Shown: positions 1 through 9,365 of the stretch, piece after piece
Position numbering within the stretch: position 1 is the stretch's first letter
How the letters are laid out: each line of letters starts with the position of its first letter
Assembly (NCBI RefSeq): GCF_017353515.1
Contig: NZ_JAFMPY010000029.1
Location: 1-59,530, forward strand
DNA: 59,530 nt
Reading direction: 5' to 3'
From: Jiella sonneratiae
GTDB lineage: Bacteria > Pseudomonadota > Alphaproteobacteria > Rhizobiales > Rhizobiaceae
The notes under the pieces: generated by a model
Told to the model about the DNA's origin: nothing
The model's database searches: none
Seen by the model: only the letters and a program-made list of their open reading frames with translations
Translations under genes and position numbers: made by a program

Positions 1-1
1 C

Positions 2-115
2 TTCAATCGCATCAAGAACATGCGCGGACTGGCAACGCGCTACGACCGACGCGCAGACAACTACCTCGCAGCCCTCAAACTCGTCGCAGTTCGAATCTGG
101 ATCGCATCGTTATGA
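2..115 (+). CDS. IS5-type transposase, C-terminal fragment (cut by window edge)
   Basis: An open frame enters from the left edge and ends at a TGA at 113-115. It encodes about 37 residues beginning FNRIKNMRGLATRYDRRADN and ending in an IWIASL tail. The pattern F-N-R-x-K-N-x-R followed by T-R-Y-D and a small hydrophobic C-terminus is typical of the last part of IS5-family DDE transposases. Only the tail is present, so subgroup and activity cannot be judged. It converges on add, whose stop lies only 9 bp away, so the right end of the element must be very close to the end of add. Confidence 0.75.
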   Translation, partial: FNRIKNMRGLATRYDRRADNYLAALKLVAVRIWIASL

Positions 116-124
116 GTCTACGCC

Positions 125-1162
125 CTAGTCGGATGCGCCGGGCGCGCCAAGCGCCAGCGCTGCGATCTGGAAGCGGTCGAGCAGCCGGCGCCGCACGTCC
201 TCCTCGACGAAGGCCGCCTCGATGGCGGTGCGGGTCAGCGCGATCCGCTGCGGATCGTCGAGGCCGTTTTCGGCGGCGAGCCGATATTCGCGCGCAAGAT
301 CGGTGCCGAAGAAGGGCGGGTCGTCTGAGCCGAGCGTCGCCTTCACCCCCGCTGCGACCAGCCGGCGGAGCGGGTGGGACGCGATGTCGGGATAGAGCCC
401 GAGGGCAAGGTTCGAGCCCGGGCAGACTTCGAGGACGATGCCCTTCTCGGCGATCTCGCGCACGAGGGCCGGGTCTTCGATCGCGCGCACGCCGTGGCCG
501 ATGCGGGCGGGCTTCAGCCACTCGATCGCCGCCCGGACGCTTTCCGGACCGCAGAGCTCGCCGGCATGGGCTGTGAGGCCGAGCCCCGCGTCGCGGGCGA
601 TGTCGAATGCCTTCACGAATTGCCGAGGATGCCCGCTGCGCTCCTCGCCGGCGAGGTTGAAGCCGGTGATCAGCGGATGGCCGGGCGCGGCGGCAAAGCG
701 CGCCGCCGCCTCCACGGCCTCGGCGCCGAGATGCCGGACGCCGACGACGACCATGCGGGCTTCGATGCCGGTCTCGGCCCGCGCCCGGGCGATCCCCGCG
801 GCGAGGCCCCGGACGTAGATCTCGGGCTCGGTGCCGCTCGAACGGGCGTGGTCAGGCGAGACGAACAGTTCGGCATAGAGGGCGCCGGCGGCGGCAAGAC
901 CGCCGAGATAGGCGCAGGCGAGTTCCGCGTAGTCCTCCTCGCTGCGGAACACCGTGGCGGCACGGTCGTAGGCCGCGAGGAAGGAAGTGAAGTCGTGCCA
1001 GACATAGGCGCCGTCGCGGATGATCGCCGAAACGTCGCTGCCGTATTTCGCAGCGAGCCGCTCGACGAGATCCGGCGATGCGGCGCCCTCGATGTGGCAA
1101 TGCAGCTCGGCCATCGGAAATGCAGGCTTCGGGACGCTTCGCCCGTCTGGGCCGCTCGTCAC
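125..1162 (-). CDS. add: adenosine deaminase
   Basis: This is a cytosolic Zn-dependent deaminase that converts adenosine (or deoxyadenosine) to inosine in purine salvage. With the GTG start it is 345 aa, near the family's usual length. Metal and catalytic motifs of the adenosine/AMP deaminase family are visible in order: HCH at residues 21-23, a T-A-H-A-G-E motif carrying the third ligand and the catalytic Glu, the R-I-G-H-G motif, and the S-D-D-P metal-binding Asp pair. The GTG at 1160-1162 was chosen because it overlaps the deoB stop (GTGA) and leaves 20 residues before HCH, as relatives usually have. The ATG at 1112-1114 would leave only four. It is co-transcribed with deoB. Its C-terminal end lies 9 bp from the transposase fragment. 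Confidence 0.9.
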   Translation of the reverse strand: MTSGPDGRSVPKPAFPMAELHCHIEGAASPDLVERLAAKYGSDVSAIIRDGAYVWHDFTSFLAAYDRAATVFRSEEDYAELACAYLGGLAAAGALYAELFVSPDHARSSGTEPEIYVRGLAAGIARARAETGIEARMVVVGVRHLGAEAVEAAARFAAAPGHPLITGFNLAGEERSGHPRQFVKAFDIARDAGLGLTAHAGELCGPESVRAAIEWLKPARIGHGVRAIEDPALVREIAEKGIVLEVCPGSNLALGLYPDIASHPLRRLVAAGVKATLGSDDPPFFGTDLAREYRLAAENGLDDPQRIALTRTAIEAAFVEEDVRRRLLDRFQIAALALGAPGASD

Positions 1163-2355
1163 AGGAAGCTCCGGCCGTTCGACGTCGCTTCGAGGCTGAG
1201 ATGCGCCGCGACGGAAGCGCCGATGTCGGCGAAGGTCTCGCGCCGGCCGATCGGCTTCGGCTCGATGGCTGGGCCGAAGGCGAGGACCGGGACGACCTCG
1301 CGTGTGTGGTCGCTGCCCCGGAAGGTCGGGTCGCAGCCGTGATCCGCCGTGACGACCGCGAGATCGCCGGGGCGCATGGCGGCCTGCAGCTCGGGCAGGC
1401 GCCTGTCGAAGGCTTCGAGCGCCGCCGCATAGCCGCCGACGTCGCGGCGATGCCCGTAGAGCATGTCGAAATCGACGAAGTTGGCGAAGACGAGGTCGCC
1501 GTCGGCCGCCTGGCCGAGGGCTTCGAGGGTCCTGTCGAACAGCGCCATGTTGCCGTCGCCCTTGAGGGTCCTCGTGATGCCGCGATGGGCGAAGATGTCG
1601 GCGATCTTGCCGATCGCGTGGACGCTCCGCCCGGCGCGCGTCGCGCTTTCGAGCAGGGTCGCTTGCGGCGGCGGGACGGAGAAGTCCCGGCGGTTGGCGG
1701 TGCGGGTGAAGGTCTCGGCCGTCTCGCCGGTGAAGGGGCGGGCGATCACCCGGCCGATGTTCAGGGGATCGACGTGCCGCCGGGCGACGGCGCAGAGGTC
1801 GTAGAGCCGCTCCAGGCCGAAATGCGTCTCGTGGGCGGCGATCTGCAGGACGCTGTCGGAAGAGGTGTAGAAGATCGGCCGACCGGTCGCGACGCTTTCT
1901 TCGCCGAGCTCGCGGATCACCTCCGTTCCGGAGGCGTGCTTGTCGCCGAGAATGCCGTCGATCCCGCCGTCGTCGACGATCTGCCGGATAAGTTCCGGCG
2001 GGAAGGCCGGTTCGGTCCGCGGGAAATAGCCCCAGTCGAAGAGCACCGGAACGCCGGCGATCTCCCAATGGCCCGACGGCGTGTCCTTGCCGTGAGAGAT
2101 TTCGCAGGCCGAGCCCCAGACCGCCTGCGGCCGCATCCGGGATTCGCCGCGCCCGGCGGCGGCGAAGAGGCCGAGCCGCTCGAGATTCGGCAGTCGCAGG
2201 GGTCCCTCCCGCCGGCCGTCGACGTCGGCTTCGCCGGCAAGGCACGCGGCGAGGATGTGGCCGAAGGTGTCCGCGCCGTCGTCGCCGAAGGCCTCGGCAT
2301 CGGGCGCCGTGCCGATGCCGAAGGAATCGAGCACCAGGATGATCGCGCGCGCCAT
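1159..2355 (-). CDS. deoB: phosphopentomutase
   Basis: This 398-aa enzyme interconverts (deoxy)ribose 1-phosphate and 5-phosphate, which lets nucleoside sugars enter central metabolism. It belongs to the alkaline-phosphatase-like metalloenzyme superfamily. The N-terminus ([20 protein letters not shown]) carries the first metal-binding Asp and the D-S-F-G-I-G signature. Later motifs include the [10 protein letters not shown] substrate loop and the D-x-D / T-A-D-H-G-C-D-P metal site near the C-terminus. A GGGAGAG ribosome site precedes the ATG. The 4-bp overlap with add shows a two-gene nucleoside salvage operon. The full length matches the family. Confidence 0.95.
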   Translation of the reverse strand: MARAIILVLDSFGIGTAPDAEAFGDDGADTFGHILAACLAGEADVDGRREGPLRLPNLERLGLFAAAGRGESRMRPQAVWGSACEISHGKDTPSGHWEIAGVPVLFDWGYFPRTEPAFPPELIRQIVDDGGIDGILGDKHASGTEVIRELGEESVATGRPIFYTSSDSVLQIAAHETHFGLERLYDLCAVARRHVDPLNIGRVIARPFTGETAETFTRTANRRDFSVPPPQATLLESATRAGRSVHAIGKIADIFAHRGITRTLKGDGNMALFDRTLEALGQAADGDLVFANFVDFDMLYGHRRDVGGYAAALEAFDRRLPELQAAMRPGDLAVVTADHGCDPTFRGSDHTREVVPVLAFGPAIEPKPIGRRETFADIGASVAAHLSLEATSNGRSFL

Positions 2356-2449
2356 CGTCTCTCTCCCGTCGGTTCAACCGTGGGGCGACGGCCGATCGCC
2401 GGACGCCCGACCGGAGATGTGGGGGCGGCTTTCGGAAAGGACAGCCGGA

Positions 2450-3040
2450 TCAGCAGTCCGAGCAGGTGACTTTATCGCTGAGGCGGGGCGTGTGGTAGCT
2501 CGTCTCGCCCATGACGATCGGCCCGGTGAGGCCGAATCCGCCGAGCGCGTCGTAGGAGTAGTAGCCCTCCGCCACGATGATGTAGGCGCTCTTTTCCTTC
2601 GAGAACTGGCTCGGGAGCGTATAGGTCTGGCCCGCGACGAGGGCCGTGGTGCCGACCAGCGTGTGGCGGGACCGCGTCCAGTCGACGGTGGCCTTGCCGT
2701 TGGCGTCGATCTTCACCTGCGTGATGCGCAGGAAGACGTCATCCGATTCGTAGGGCTGCATCAGCGACGCGGTGACGTCGAACAGCGCGTCCACCTTGGC
2801 GGCCGTGGTCGTGTCCGTCTGCCCGACGAGGTCGCCGATCGTCTCGGCGGCATTGTTGATCTTGCGGTTGATCGAGACGGCGATCGCCGTGTCGGAGCCG
2901 GCCATGTAGAGGATGGCCATGAACGGGAAGACGATGGCGAACTCGACGGCGGCGACCCCACGCCGGTCCCGGCCGAGGCTTCGGCAGCGATCGGCCAGCC
3001 GCTTCGCCAGCCGGGGCAGCGCGATTGTGCTGAACGTCAT
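2450..3040 (-). CDS. TadE-like pilus assembly pseudopilin (second copy)
   Basis: A 196-aa protein with a short basic N-terminus and one hydrophobic segment around residues 30-52 that begins R-R-G-V-A-A-V-E-F-A. This is the TadE/TadG minor pseudopilin signature, in which a Glu follows the prepilin-type cleavage context. The rest is predicted periplasmic and ends in a Cys pair (C-S-D-C). TadE proteins are minor pseudopilins processed by the CpaA/TadV peptidase, and one such peptidase is encoded at 5385. The start ATG (3038-3040) overlaps the TGA of the upstream TadE-like gene, so the two are translationally coupled. It could equally be called TadG-type, because the short length does not separate them. 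Confidence 0.75.
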   Translation of the reverse strand: MTFSTIALPRLAKRLADRCRSLGRDRRGVAAVEFAIVFPFMAILYMAGSDTAIAVSINRKINNAAETIGDLVGQTDTTTAAKVDALFDVTASLMQPYESDDVFLRITQVKIDANGKATVDWTRSRHTLVGTTALVAGQTYTLPSQFSKEKSAYIIVAEGYYSYDALGGFGLTGPIVMGETSYHTPRLSDKVTCSDC

Positions 3041-3690
3041 CAGTAGGGCTCCGTCATGAAGGCCGCGCTTCCGACGATGACGAAGGAATGGTCGCTCATC
3101 GTCGTCGCGAGCTGCCGTAGGACGTCGACGTAGAGCGGCCATTTGTAATAGGCCTTCAGCGACGTGATCGTCTCCGCCGAGGGCGTGGTGTAGGAAAAGC
3201 CGCTGGAGTCGATGTCGCCGTTCTTGACGGGAACGCTGGTGGGCACGGCGCCGAAGGTGCCGTAGGTCTTGAGGTCCACCTGCAGCTTCGTGCAGTCGAA
3301 GAGGAAGTCGACCTCGTCGCAGAGCTTCGCCTTGAAGTCGTCCTTGGAGAGGCTCGCCGCGGTGATCTGGCCGGTGCGGACCTCGCGGCCGATCTTCGCC
3401 ACTGCCCGGTCCATCACCAGTTCGGCGATGAACACCGTCGCGGTCTCGATCAGGACGAACATCAGAAGAAAGAAGGGGAGCGCGAGAACCGCGAATTCGA
3501 GCGCGACGACGCCCCGATGATCGCCGAAAAACCGCGCCAGCCGCCGCTTTGCCAGAGGCTTTTTCCCGCGGTCCGTGCCGTCTTTGCCGGCGCCGCGCGG
3601 CGGACCTTCGCGCCCGGCACGGCCTTGAACCATCTCGTTCTCGCGCATCGCCAAATCCGAAACCCCGATGCCGACGGCATCTTCATCCAC
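3040..3690 (-). CDS. TadE-like pilus assembly pseudopilin (first copy)
   Basis: A 216-aa protein with a long charged N-terminal region (about 58 residues), then a hydrophobic segment starting H-R-G-V-V-A-L-E-F-A-V. This is the TadE-type transmembrane/cleavage signature. The periplasmic part contains two Cys residues that could pair. The unusually long, polar N-terminus suggests the true start may be an internal Met (for example the M-R-E-N-E site near residue 15), and no ribosome site clearly decides between them. It is followed without a gap by the second TadE-like gene and lies downstream of the CpaC-type gene on the same strand. Confidence 0.7.
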   Translation of the reverse strand: MDEDAVGIGVSDLAMRENEMVQGRAGREGPPRGAGKDGTDRGKKPLAKRRLARFFGDHRGVVALEFAVLALPFFLLMFVLIETATVFIAELVMDRAVAKIGREVRTGQITAASLSKDDFKAKLCDEVDFLFDCTKLQVDLKTYGTFGAVPTSVPVKNGDIDSSGFSYTTPSAETITSLKAYYKWPLYVDVLRQLATTMSDHSFVIVGSAAFMTEPY

Positions 3691-3986
3691 GCCGTCCGCG
3701 TCGTCGGCGAAGGCCGTCGGTGCACGTGCGGCAGCGACCGATGATGGACGGTAAGGCTTAGGAATTGGTTACGTCAGGGCAGGAAATTGCGCCGATCGGT
3801 CAGCGGGAGCCCCGGCTGCCGTCAAACAAGACGGCGCGCGCCGCTCGCTTCGGGACGAGCGGTCGAGATGGGGCCGGCCTCGTCGGTCGGAAAGAGGGCG
3901 CTTGGTTGGCGGGGACGGATCGGCGGCGATGCTCATCCGCGCCGGCTCGTCCGAGCGGGCGCGTCGACGTCCTCGCCCGCCTGGTT

Positions 3987-4460
3987 TCAGTGGTTCTTAG
4001 CGGCGTCCTCGACGATGCTCTGGCGCTGCGACTGCTGCTGCACGACCTGGCTGAACTGGCTCATGTCGTCGCCGACCGTGACGGTCGGCACGCATTTCGG
4101 CGTGCAGGCATAGGTCGCGCGGCTCGCCTGTCGGTAGACGCGCACGGTGTTCGCCTCGAAGGTCTGGACGGAGACCTGCTCGTCGATGAAGGGCTGACCG
4201 TTCTCGTCGAGGATGACCATGTTGGTGATGCCGTTGCTCTTGCCGGTGAGGACGAGGCGTTTCGGCGAGAGCACCTGGACGTCGACGATCGCCGGGTTGC
4301 CGACGATCACCGTGGACGCCGCCTTGTCGAGTTCGACGACCCGGGCCTGATCCATCTCGACCGACAGCGGTTCCTTGGCCGCCGCCGCGTCGACGGCCGG
4401 CCCGGCGGCCAGAGCCAGGACGGCAAGGGCGGAGAGCAGGGGGGCGATGGCTCGTCGCAT
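3987..4460 (-). CDS. secreted pilus assembly protein with CpaC/RcpA N-terminal domain
   Basis: A 157-aa exported protein. A signal peptide (MRRAIAPLLSALAVLALAAG, cleavage near the A-A-A-A-K stretch) is followed by the small domain found at the N-terminus of CpaC-type secretins: it opens with P-L-S-V-E-M-D-Q-A-R and includes V-I-V-G-N-P-A-I-V-D-V and a L-V-L-T-G-K-S-x-G-x-T-N motif. The secretin barrel itself is absent, so this is the stand-alone N-domain form, probably periplasmic and associated with the Tad machinery. Two Cys residues (C-T-P-K-C) are conserved-looking. It is divergent from flp across a 359-bp region. The role is inferred from domain and neighbourhood. Confidence 0.75.
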   Translation of the reverse strand: MRRAIAPLLSALAVLALAAGPAVDAAAAKEPLSVEMDQARVVELDKAASTVIVGNPAIVDVQVLSPKRLVLTGKSNGITNMVILDENGQPFIDEQVSVQTFEANTVRVYRQASRATYACTPKCVPTVTVGDDMSQFSQVVQQQSQRQSIVEDAAKNH

Positions 4461-4819
4461 GGCGGTGATCCGGTCGGTCGTCGGGTGGGGCGCGTTGATC
4501 GTCACTCTCGCTGAATAGGCTGAACGAAGCGTTAACGGCGTGCCGCAGGGTGAGCGAAGAGAGCCGGCTACGGGAATGCAACGGTCTGAAATTCCAAGCT
4601 GTTGCGGCGGTTGCCGTCGGTGCGCCGAAGAGTTGTCGCAAAAATCTTTCGCAACGGCAGCGGCGAGGTGATTGCGCCCGCCGCCCCGCTCGCCGCTCTG
4701 ATAAGTAAAAATCAACCAATGAATTTAAGTGCATCGCAACAGGCGGCCGGTAGCGTCAGCCTCACCCGAACGACGGGACAGTCGACGGGAGCGCTACACA
4801 GAGATCTCAAGGAGTCACC
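4461..4819. promoter_or_regulatory. divergent control region between the CpaC-type gene and flp
   Basis: This 359-bp gene-free stretch must hold promoters for the minus-strand pilus genes and for the plus-strand flp gene. It is clearly richer in A/T than its surroundings around 4640-4660 and 4695-4740. It contains an 8-bp inverted repeat, GCGGCGAG (4660-4667) with CTCGCCGC (4689-4696). No convincing -35/-10 pair or full CtrA site was found. A TTAACG near 4531 is only a partial match. Confidence 0.4.
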
Positions 4820-4990
4820 ATGTCCAAGCTCATCACCCGCTTTGCCAAGAACGAGTCCGGCGCCACCGCCATCGAGTACGGCCTCATCGCCGGCATCATG
4901 GCCGTCGCCCTGATCGCGATGTTCGCCATCCTCACGCCGAAGATGTCGGACGCCCTCAGCACCATCGGCGACAAGATGCAGGTCGAGTAA
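4820..4990 (+). CDS. flp: Flp/Fap-type IVb major pilin
   Basis: A 56-aa pilin precursor. The short leader MSKLITRFAKNESG is followed by the A-T-A-I-E-Y-G-L-I-A-G motif: Glu at position +5 of the mature part, Tyr next to it, then a single hydrophobic helix, which is the diagnostic Flp pilin signature. Cleavage after the Gly by the CpaA peptidase encoded 400 bp downstream is expected. An AAGGAG ribosome site (4809-4814) sits 5 nt before the ATG. A stem-loop at 5032-5062 probably ends the transcript, separating abundant pilin mRNA from the peptidase gene. Confidence 0.93.
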   Translation: MSKLITRFAKNESGATAIEYGLIAGIMAVALIAMFAILTPKMSDALSTIGDKMQVE

Positions 4991-5031
4991 TCGCCGCAAG
5001 TCGCCGGTCTGACCGGACGAAGGAATCGACT

Positions 5032-5070
5032 GTGGGCGGTCGGCGGCAAGCCGGCTGCCCACAATTGTAT
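5032..5070 (+). terminator. stem-loop terminator downstream of flp
   Basis: A 13-bp stem with two G-U wobbles (5032-5044 with 5050-5062) and a 5-nt loop is followed by AATTGTATT. The tail is A/T-rich rather than a clean U run, so termination may be partial. Confidence 0.5.
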
Positions 5071-5320
5071 TAGGCGGCCGGAAAAAAAAGGCCGGGCCGG
5101 CCCGCCTGGACGTTGGATGCGCGCGACAGCGTCGGGCGCAGCGAGGGCGCGGGTGCTCCGGCGGTTGATAGGCAGTGGTCTGTCCGGCCGATGCCGCGGG
5201 TTCGGGTGCGGGCGATGCCGCGCTTTTGGCCGTAAACCGAACGATCACCGTTCGGGGGCATCATGGTCGCGGCGGCCCCACTCGGGCGGGCACCGTTCGG
5301 ACCGCCGCCCGGCAGGCGTC

Positions 5321-5373
5321 CAGGAAGCGCCCAGGAAGCGCCCAGGAAGCGCCCGGGAAGCGCCCAGGAAGCG
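5321..5373 (+). repeat. 11-bp tandem repeat carrying AGGAAG units, directly upstream of cpaA
   Basis: The unit CAGGAAGCGCC is repeated almost five times (units start at 5321, 5332, 5343, 5354 and 5365; the fourth has CGGG in place of CAGG). Every unit contains a Shine-Dalgarno-like AGGAAG. The array ends 11 bp before the cpaA ATG, where a separate AAGGAA provides the likely ribosome site. Such arrays can change copy number by slippage. Confidence 0.85.
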
Positions 5374-5384
5374 AAGGAATCGAC

Positions 5385-5888
5385 ATGCTGGCGACGACCC
5401 TCTTTCTCACCGTGTTTCCCTTCGCGATGATCTACAGCGCGCTCACCGATCTTCTGGAGATGAAGATCGAGAATCGCGCGATGATCGTGCTTGCCGCCGC
5501 ATTCCTGCCGGCCGCCTATCTCGCCGGCCTGCCCTGGCCGGTCGTCGGCATGCATCTTCTGACCGGCTTTCTCTGCCTCTGCGTCACCTTCGGCATGTTC
5601 GCGGCCGGCTGGATGGGGGGCGGCGATGCCAAGCTGATCGCGGCGACGGCGCTGTGGTTCGGCCCCACCATGCTCGCCGCCGAATATCTGCTCGTCTCGG
5701 CGCTGGTCGGCGGTGGACTGACGCTGACCATCCTCGTCCTGCGCAGCCATCTCCTGCCGGTGACGGGCGTCGCCTTCGTCGACCGGCTGATGGAGAAGGA
5801 CACCGGCGTGCCCTACGGCATCGCGCTCGGCGTCGCCGGGCTCTATGTCTATTCCCACAGCTTCTGGCTTGCGGCGGCGCTCGGCTGA
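5385..5888 (+). CDS. cpaA: prepilin peptidase CpaA/TadV (A24 family)
   Basis: A 167-aa polytopic inner-membrane aspartyl protease that cleaves (and, in some relatives, methylates) prepilins of the Flp/Tad system. Both catalytic Asp residues are visible: D22 in S-A-L-T-D-L and D81 in the G-G-G-D motif (W-M-G-G-G-D-A-K). Length and the roughly five hydrophobic segments match the short CpaA class without the methylase domain. An AAGGAA six bases before the ATG supports this start, although the same frame stays open upstream through the 11-bp repeats. Its substrates should be Flp (4820) and the TadE-like proteins (2450-3690). Confidence 0.9.
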   Translation: MLATTLFLTVFPFAMIYSALTDLLEMKIENRAMIVLAAAFLPAAYLAGLPWPVVGMHLLTGFLCLCVTFGMFAAGWMGGGDAKLIAATALWFGPTMLAAEYLLVSALVGGGLTLTILVLRSHLLPVTGVAFVDRLMEKDTGVPYGIALGVAGLYVYSHSFWLAAALG

Positions 5889-6006
5889 GGCCGGCAGGGT
5901 TCGAGGCGATCGTCAAGGACGCTGCCCGGAAGCTGGCCGGCGGGGGCAGGTGGTGCGGACCACCTCACCCCCGCCTCCCCGAAGGCTCCGGGATGAAAGC
6001 CTCGGC

Positions 6007-6516
6007 TCACGGAACGATCGCGCCGAGAACCTGTCCGACGTTGCCCTGATAGGTCAGCAGCTTGTCGGCGACGTCGCCGAGGATCTTGCTGCCGCCCTTC
6101 TGGTACCAGTTGTCCGAGCAGGCGGTGCCGCGGGTCTTCTGCATGTCGATCTTGCGCAGGCCGGTCGCCGGATCGCGGCGCACGGTGGCGAAGATGCAGC
6201 CGATCTCGGCAAAGCCGAGCGGAATGCAGTAGGGCGTGGGGAGCTGGGCGTTGCTCATCAGCAGCCAGCCGCTGTTGCCGCTGCACTTGGCGTGCATGTC
6301 CATGATGTTGCCCGACGTCCCGTCGGCGAAGGTGATGTTCGCATTGAGCGGGGTCCAGGCGCTGTCGAGCGCGGGGACGTTGGCGCCGTTGAGGAGGATG
6401 GGCTCCTTGGTGGCGTTGATGACGACGGCGTAGGTGTCGGCGAAGGCGAGGGCCGGAGCGAGGGTTCCGACCAGCGGCAGCAGGGCGGAGAGGAGGATCT
6501 TGCGAAGGCTGCGCAT
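6007..6516 (-). CDS. secreted protein of unknown function
   Basis: A 169-aa protein with a clear Sec signal peptide (basic MRSLRK start, hydrophobic core, cleavage near A-L-A-F-A before D-T-Y). The mature part has four Cys residues (in A-K-C-S-G, P-Y-C-I-P, I-G-C-I-F and T-A-C-S-D), suggesting two disulfides and a periplasmic or extracellular location. I do not recognise the family. An AGGAA stretch precedes the ATG. It faces cpaA tail-to-tail and is separated by about 220 bp from the liv operon on the same strand, so it is probably its own transcript. Confidence 0.65.
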   Translation of the reverse strand: MRSLRKILLSALLPLVGTLAPALAFADTYAVVINATKEPILLNGANVPALDSAWTPLNANITFADGTSGNIMDMHAKCSGNSGWLLMSNAQLPTPYCIPLGFAEIGCIFATVRRDPATGLRKIDMQKTRGTACSDNWYQKGGSKILGDVADKLLTYQGNVGQVLGAIVP

Positions 6517-6739
6517 GGGAGTGTTCCTGAAGCTTGGGAGGCGGGCGAACCATTTCGCCGGCATCAGGAACCTAGCGACGAAGGGCCTGCGTCCGCTGTG
6601 ACCGGGGTCACCACGGGATCGCGTCTGGGGCTTGCTCTCTTACCGCCCCCCGCATCGGCGAGGCCGTCTCCATCGCCGAAAGCCGAAAGCCGGACCTTGC
6701 CGGCAGGAACCCGCACGGCGAATGCCGTGGCGGATCTCT

Positions 6740-7741
6740 TCAGCGCCTGATCAGGCGGATTGCCTCGCCGACGATGCCACGGCGGAAGAGCAGCACGCAG
6801 AGCACGAAGATCACGCCGACGATGACCGTGACCGGGACGTCGGAGGTCGCGAAATAGTTCTGCATCGTCACGACCAGCGCAGCCCCGACGGAGGGGCCGA
6901 AGATCGTCCCCATGCCGCCGAGCAGCGTCATCAGCACGACTTCGCCGGACATCTGCCAGGCGACGTCGGTGAGGGTGGCGATCTGCAGCACGATCGCCTT
7001 CATCGCGCCGGCGAGCCCGGCGATCGTCGCCGACATCACGAAGGCGGCGAGCTTGTAGCGCTCGACCCGGTAGCCGAGCGAGATCGCCCGGTTCTCGTTC
7101 TCGCGGATCGCCTGCAGCACGTGGCCGAAGGGCGAATGGACGATGCGCCAGACGGCGAAGAAGCCGCAGAGGAACACCGCCAGCACGAAATAATAGATGT
7201 TCAGGGGCCGCGTGAGGTCGACGAAGCCGAGCAGCCAGCCGCGCGGCACGTTCTGAATGCCGTCCTCGCCGTGGGTGAAGGGCGACTGCAGGAAGATGAA
7301 GAAGATCATCTGGGATAGGGCCAGCGTCACCATTGCGAAATAGATGCCCTGGCGGCGGATCGCGAGGAAACCGACGGCAAGGCCCATCAGACCGGCGCCG
7401 ACGGCGCCGAGGAGGATCGCCGACAGCGGTTCGAAGTGCCAGACCTTGACCGCGTGGGCGGCGAAATAGGCCGCGCCGCCGAAGAAGGCGGCATGGCCGA
7501 AGGACAGGAGCCCGACATAGCCGAGGAGAAGGTTGAAGGCGGTGGCGAAGAGGGCGAAGCACAGAACCGTCATCAGGAAGACGGGATAGACGAAGAACGG
7601 CGCGGCGATCAGCAGCGCGATCGCCACCGCGGCGACGGCGAAGCCGAGGCGTTCGAGATTTCTGTGGCGGGCATGCGCCGCCGTCGCAGGGCCGGTCTCG
7701 GCGGCGGCGCCCGCGGCGCCGGATCCCGTCAGGCTCGACAT
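6740..7741 (-). CDS. livM: branched-chain amino acid ABC transporter permease
   Basis: A 333-aa inner-membrane permease of the LivM class. After a polar N-terminus of about 35 residues there are around ten hydrophobic segments. The G-Y-V-G-L-L-S-F-G-H-A-A-F-F motif and the cytoplasmic loop with A-I-R-E-N-E-N-R-A (the ATPase coupling region of LivM proteins) are present. It is the last gene of a five-gene cassette and starts 2 bp after livH ends. Specificity for branched-chain amino acids is by family; related cassettes also carry urea, short-chain amides or aromatic compounds. Confidence 0.9.
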   Translation of the reverse strand: MSSLTGSGAAGAAAETGPATAAHARHRNLERLGFAVAAVAIALLIAAPFFVYPVFLMTVLCFALFATAFNLLLGYVGLLSFGHAAFFGGAAYFAAHAVKVWHFEPLSAILLGAVGAGLMGLAVGFLAIRRQGIYFAMVTLALSQMIFFIFLQSPFTHGEDGIQNVPRGWLLGFVDLTRPLNIYYFVLAVFLCGFFAVWRIVHSPFGHVLQAIRENENRAISLGYRVERYKLAAFVMSATIAGLAGAMKAIVLQIATLTDVAWQMSGEVVLMTLLGGMGTIFGPSVGAALVVTMQNYFATSDVPVTVIVGVIFVLCVLLFRRGIVGEAIRLIRR

Positions 7742-7743
7742 CG

Positions 7744-8631
7744 TCAGATCTCCTTGCCGAACAGACCGGCGGGCCGCAGCATCAGCACCACCGCCATGAT
7801 CACGAAGACGACGATGTTCGACGCCTCCGGATAGAACACCTTGGTCAGGCCCTCGAGAATGCCGAGGACGTAGCCGGTGACGATCGCGCCGCCGATCGAG
7901 CCCATGCCGCCGATCACGACGACCGCGAAGACGATGATGATGAGGTTCGAGCCCATCAGCGGCGAGACCTGGTAGATCGGCGCCGCCAGCACGCCGGCGA
8001 GGCCCGCGAGGCCGGCGCCGAGTGCGTAGGTGAGGGTGAGGAGCAGCGGGACGTTGACGCCGAAGGCCTGGACGAGCTGCGGGTTCTCCGTCGCGGCCCT
8101 GAGATAGGCGCCGAGCCGGGTCTTTTCGATCAGCAGCCACACCGACAGGCAGATGACGATCGAGGCGACGACCACGAAGCCGCGATAGTTCGGCAGGAAC
8201 ATGAAGCCGAGATTGGTGCCGCCGGACAGGATCTGCGGCTGGGCGTAGGGCTGGCCGGCGGCGCCGAAATACCAGCGGAAGGTGCCTTCGAGGATCAGCG
8301 CGAGGCCGAAGGTGAAGAGCAGGCCGTAGAGGTGGTCGAGGTCGTAGAGCCGCGACAGCATCGTGCGCTCGATCACCGCCGAGATCGCCGCGACGACGAG
8401 CGGCGCGATGACGAGCGCCGGCCAGAAGCCGATGCCGGTATGGGCGAGAAGCAGGTAGGCGGCGAAGGCGCCGAGCATGTATTGCGCGCCGTGGGCGAAG
8501 TTGATCACCCTGAGCAGCCCGAAGATCACCGCAAGGCCGAGCGACAGGAGCGCGTAGAACGAGCCGTTGATGAAGCCGATCAGAAGCTGGCCGAGCAGAG
8601 CGGGCAGCGGAATGCCGAAGATCATCGTCAT
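7744..8631 (-). CDS. livH: branched-chain amino acid ABC transporter permease
   Basis: A 295-aa LivH-class permease with about eight membrane segments. The N-terminal G-F-I-N-G-S-F-Y-A-L-L-S-L-G-L-A motif, V-I-N-F-A-H-G and the coupling loop R-A-A-T-E-N-P-Q are characteristic. It pairs with LivM to form the membrane channel. It is preceded by livF (5 bp gap) and followed by livM (2 bp gap), so all are on one mRNA. Confidence 0.9.
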   Translation of the reverse strand: MTMIFGIPLPALLGQLLIGFINGSFYALLSLGLAVIFGLLRVINFAHGAQYMLGAFAAYLLLAHTGIGFWPALVIAPLVVAAISAVIERTMLSRLYDLDHLYGLLFTFGLALILEGTFRWYFGAAGQPYAQPQILSGGTNLGFMFLPNYRGFVVVASIVICLSVWLLIEKTRLGAYLRAATENPQLVQAFGVNVPLLLTLTYALGAGLAGLAGVLAAPIYQVSPLMGSNLIIIVFAVVVIGGMGSIGGAIVTGYVLGILEGLTKVFYPEASNIVVFVIMAVVLMLRPAGLFGKEI

Positions 8632-8636
8632 CTTGG

Positions 8637-9357
<721 letters not shown>

Positions 9358-9365
<8 letters not shown>

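Noticed and set aside
1078-2469. 463-codon plus-strand frame opposite deoB
   Set aside because: Antisense shadow; deoB on the minus strand has all family motifs.
5072-5106. Minus-strand terminator suggested by GGCCGG next to eight A residues
   Set aside because: There is no minus-strand gene immediately upstream for it to serve, and the stem is a self-complementary GC run of uncertain fold.
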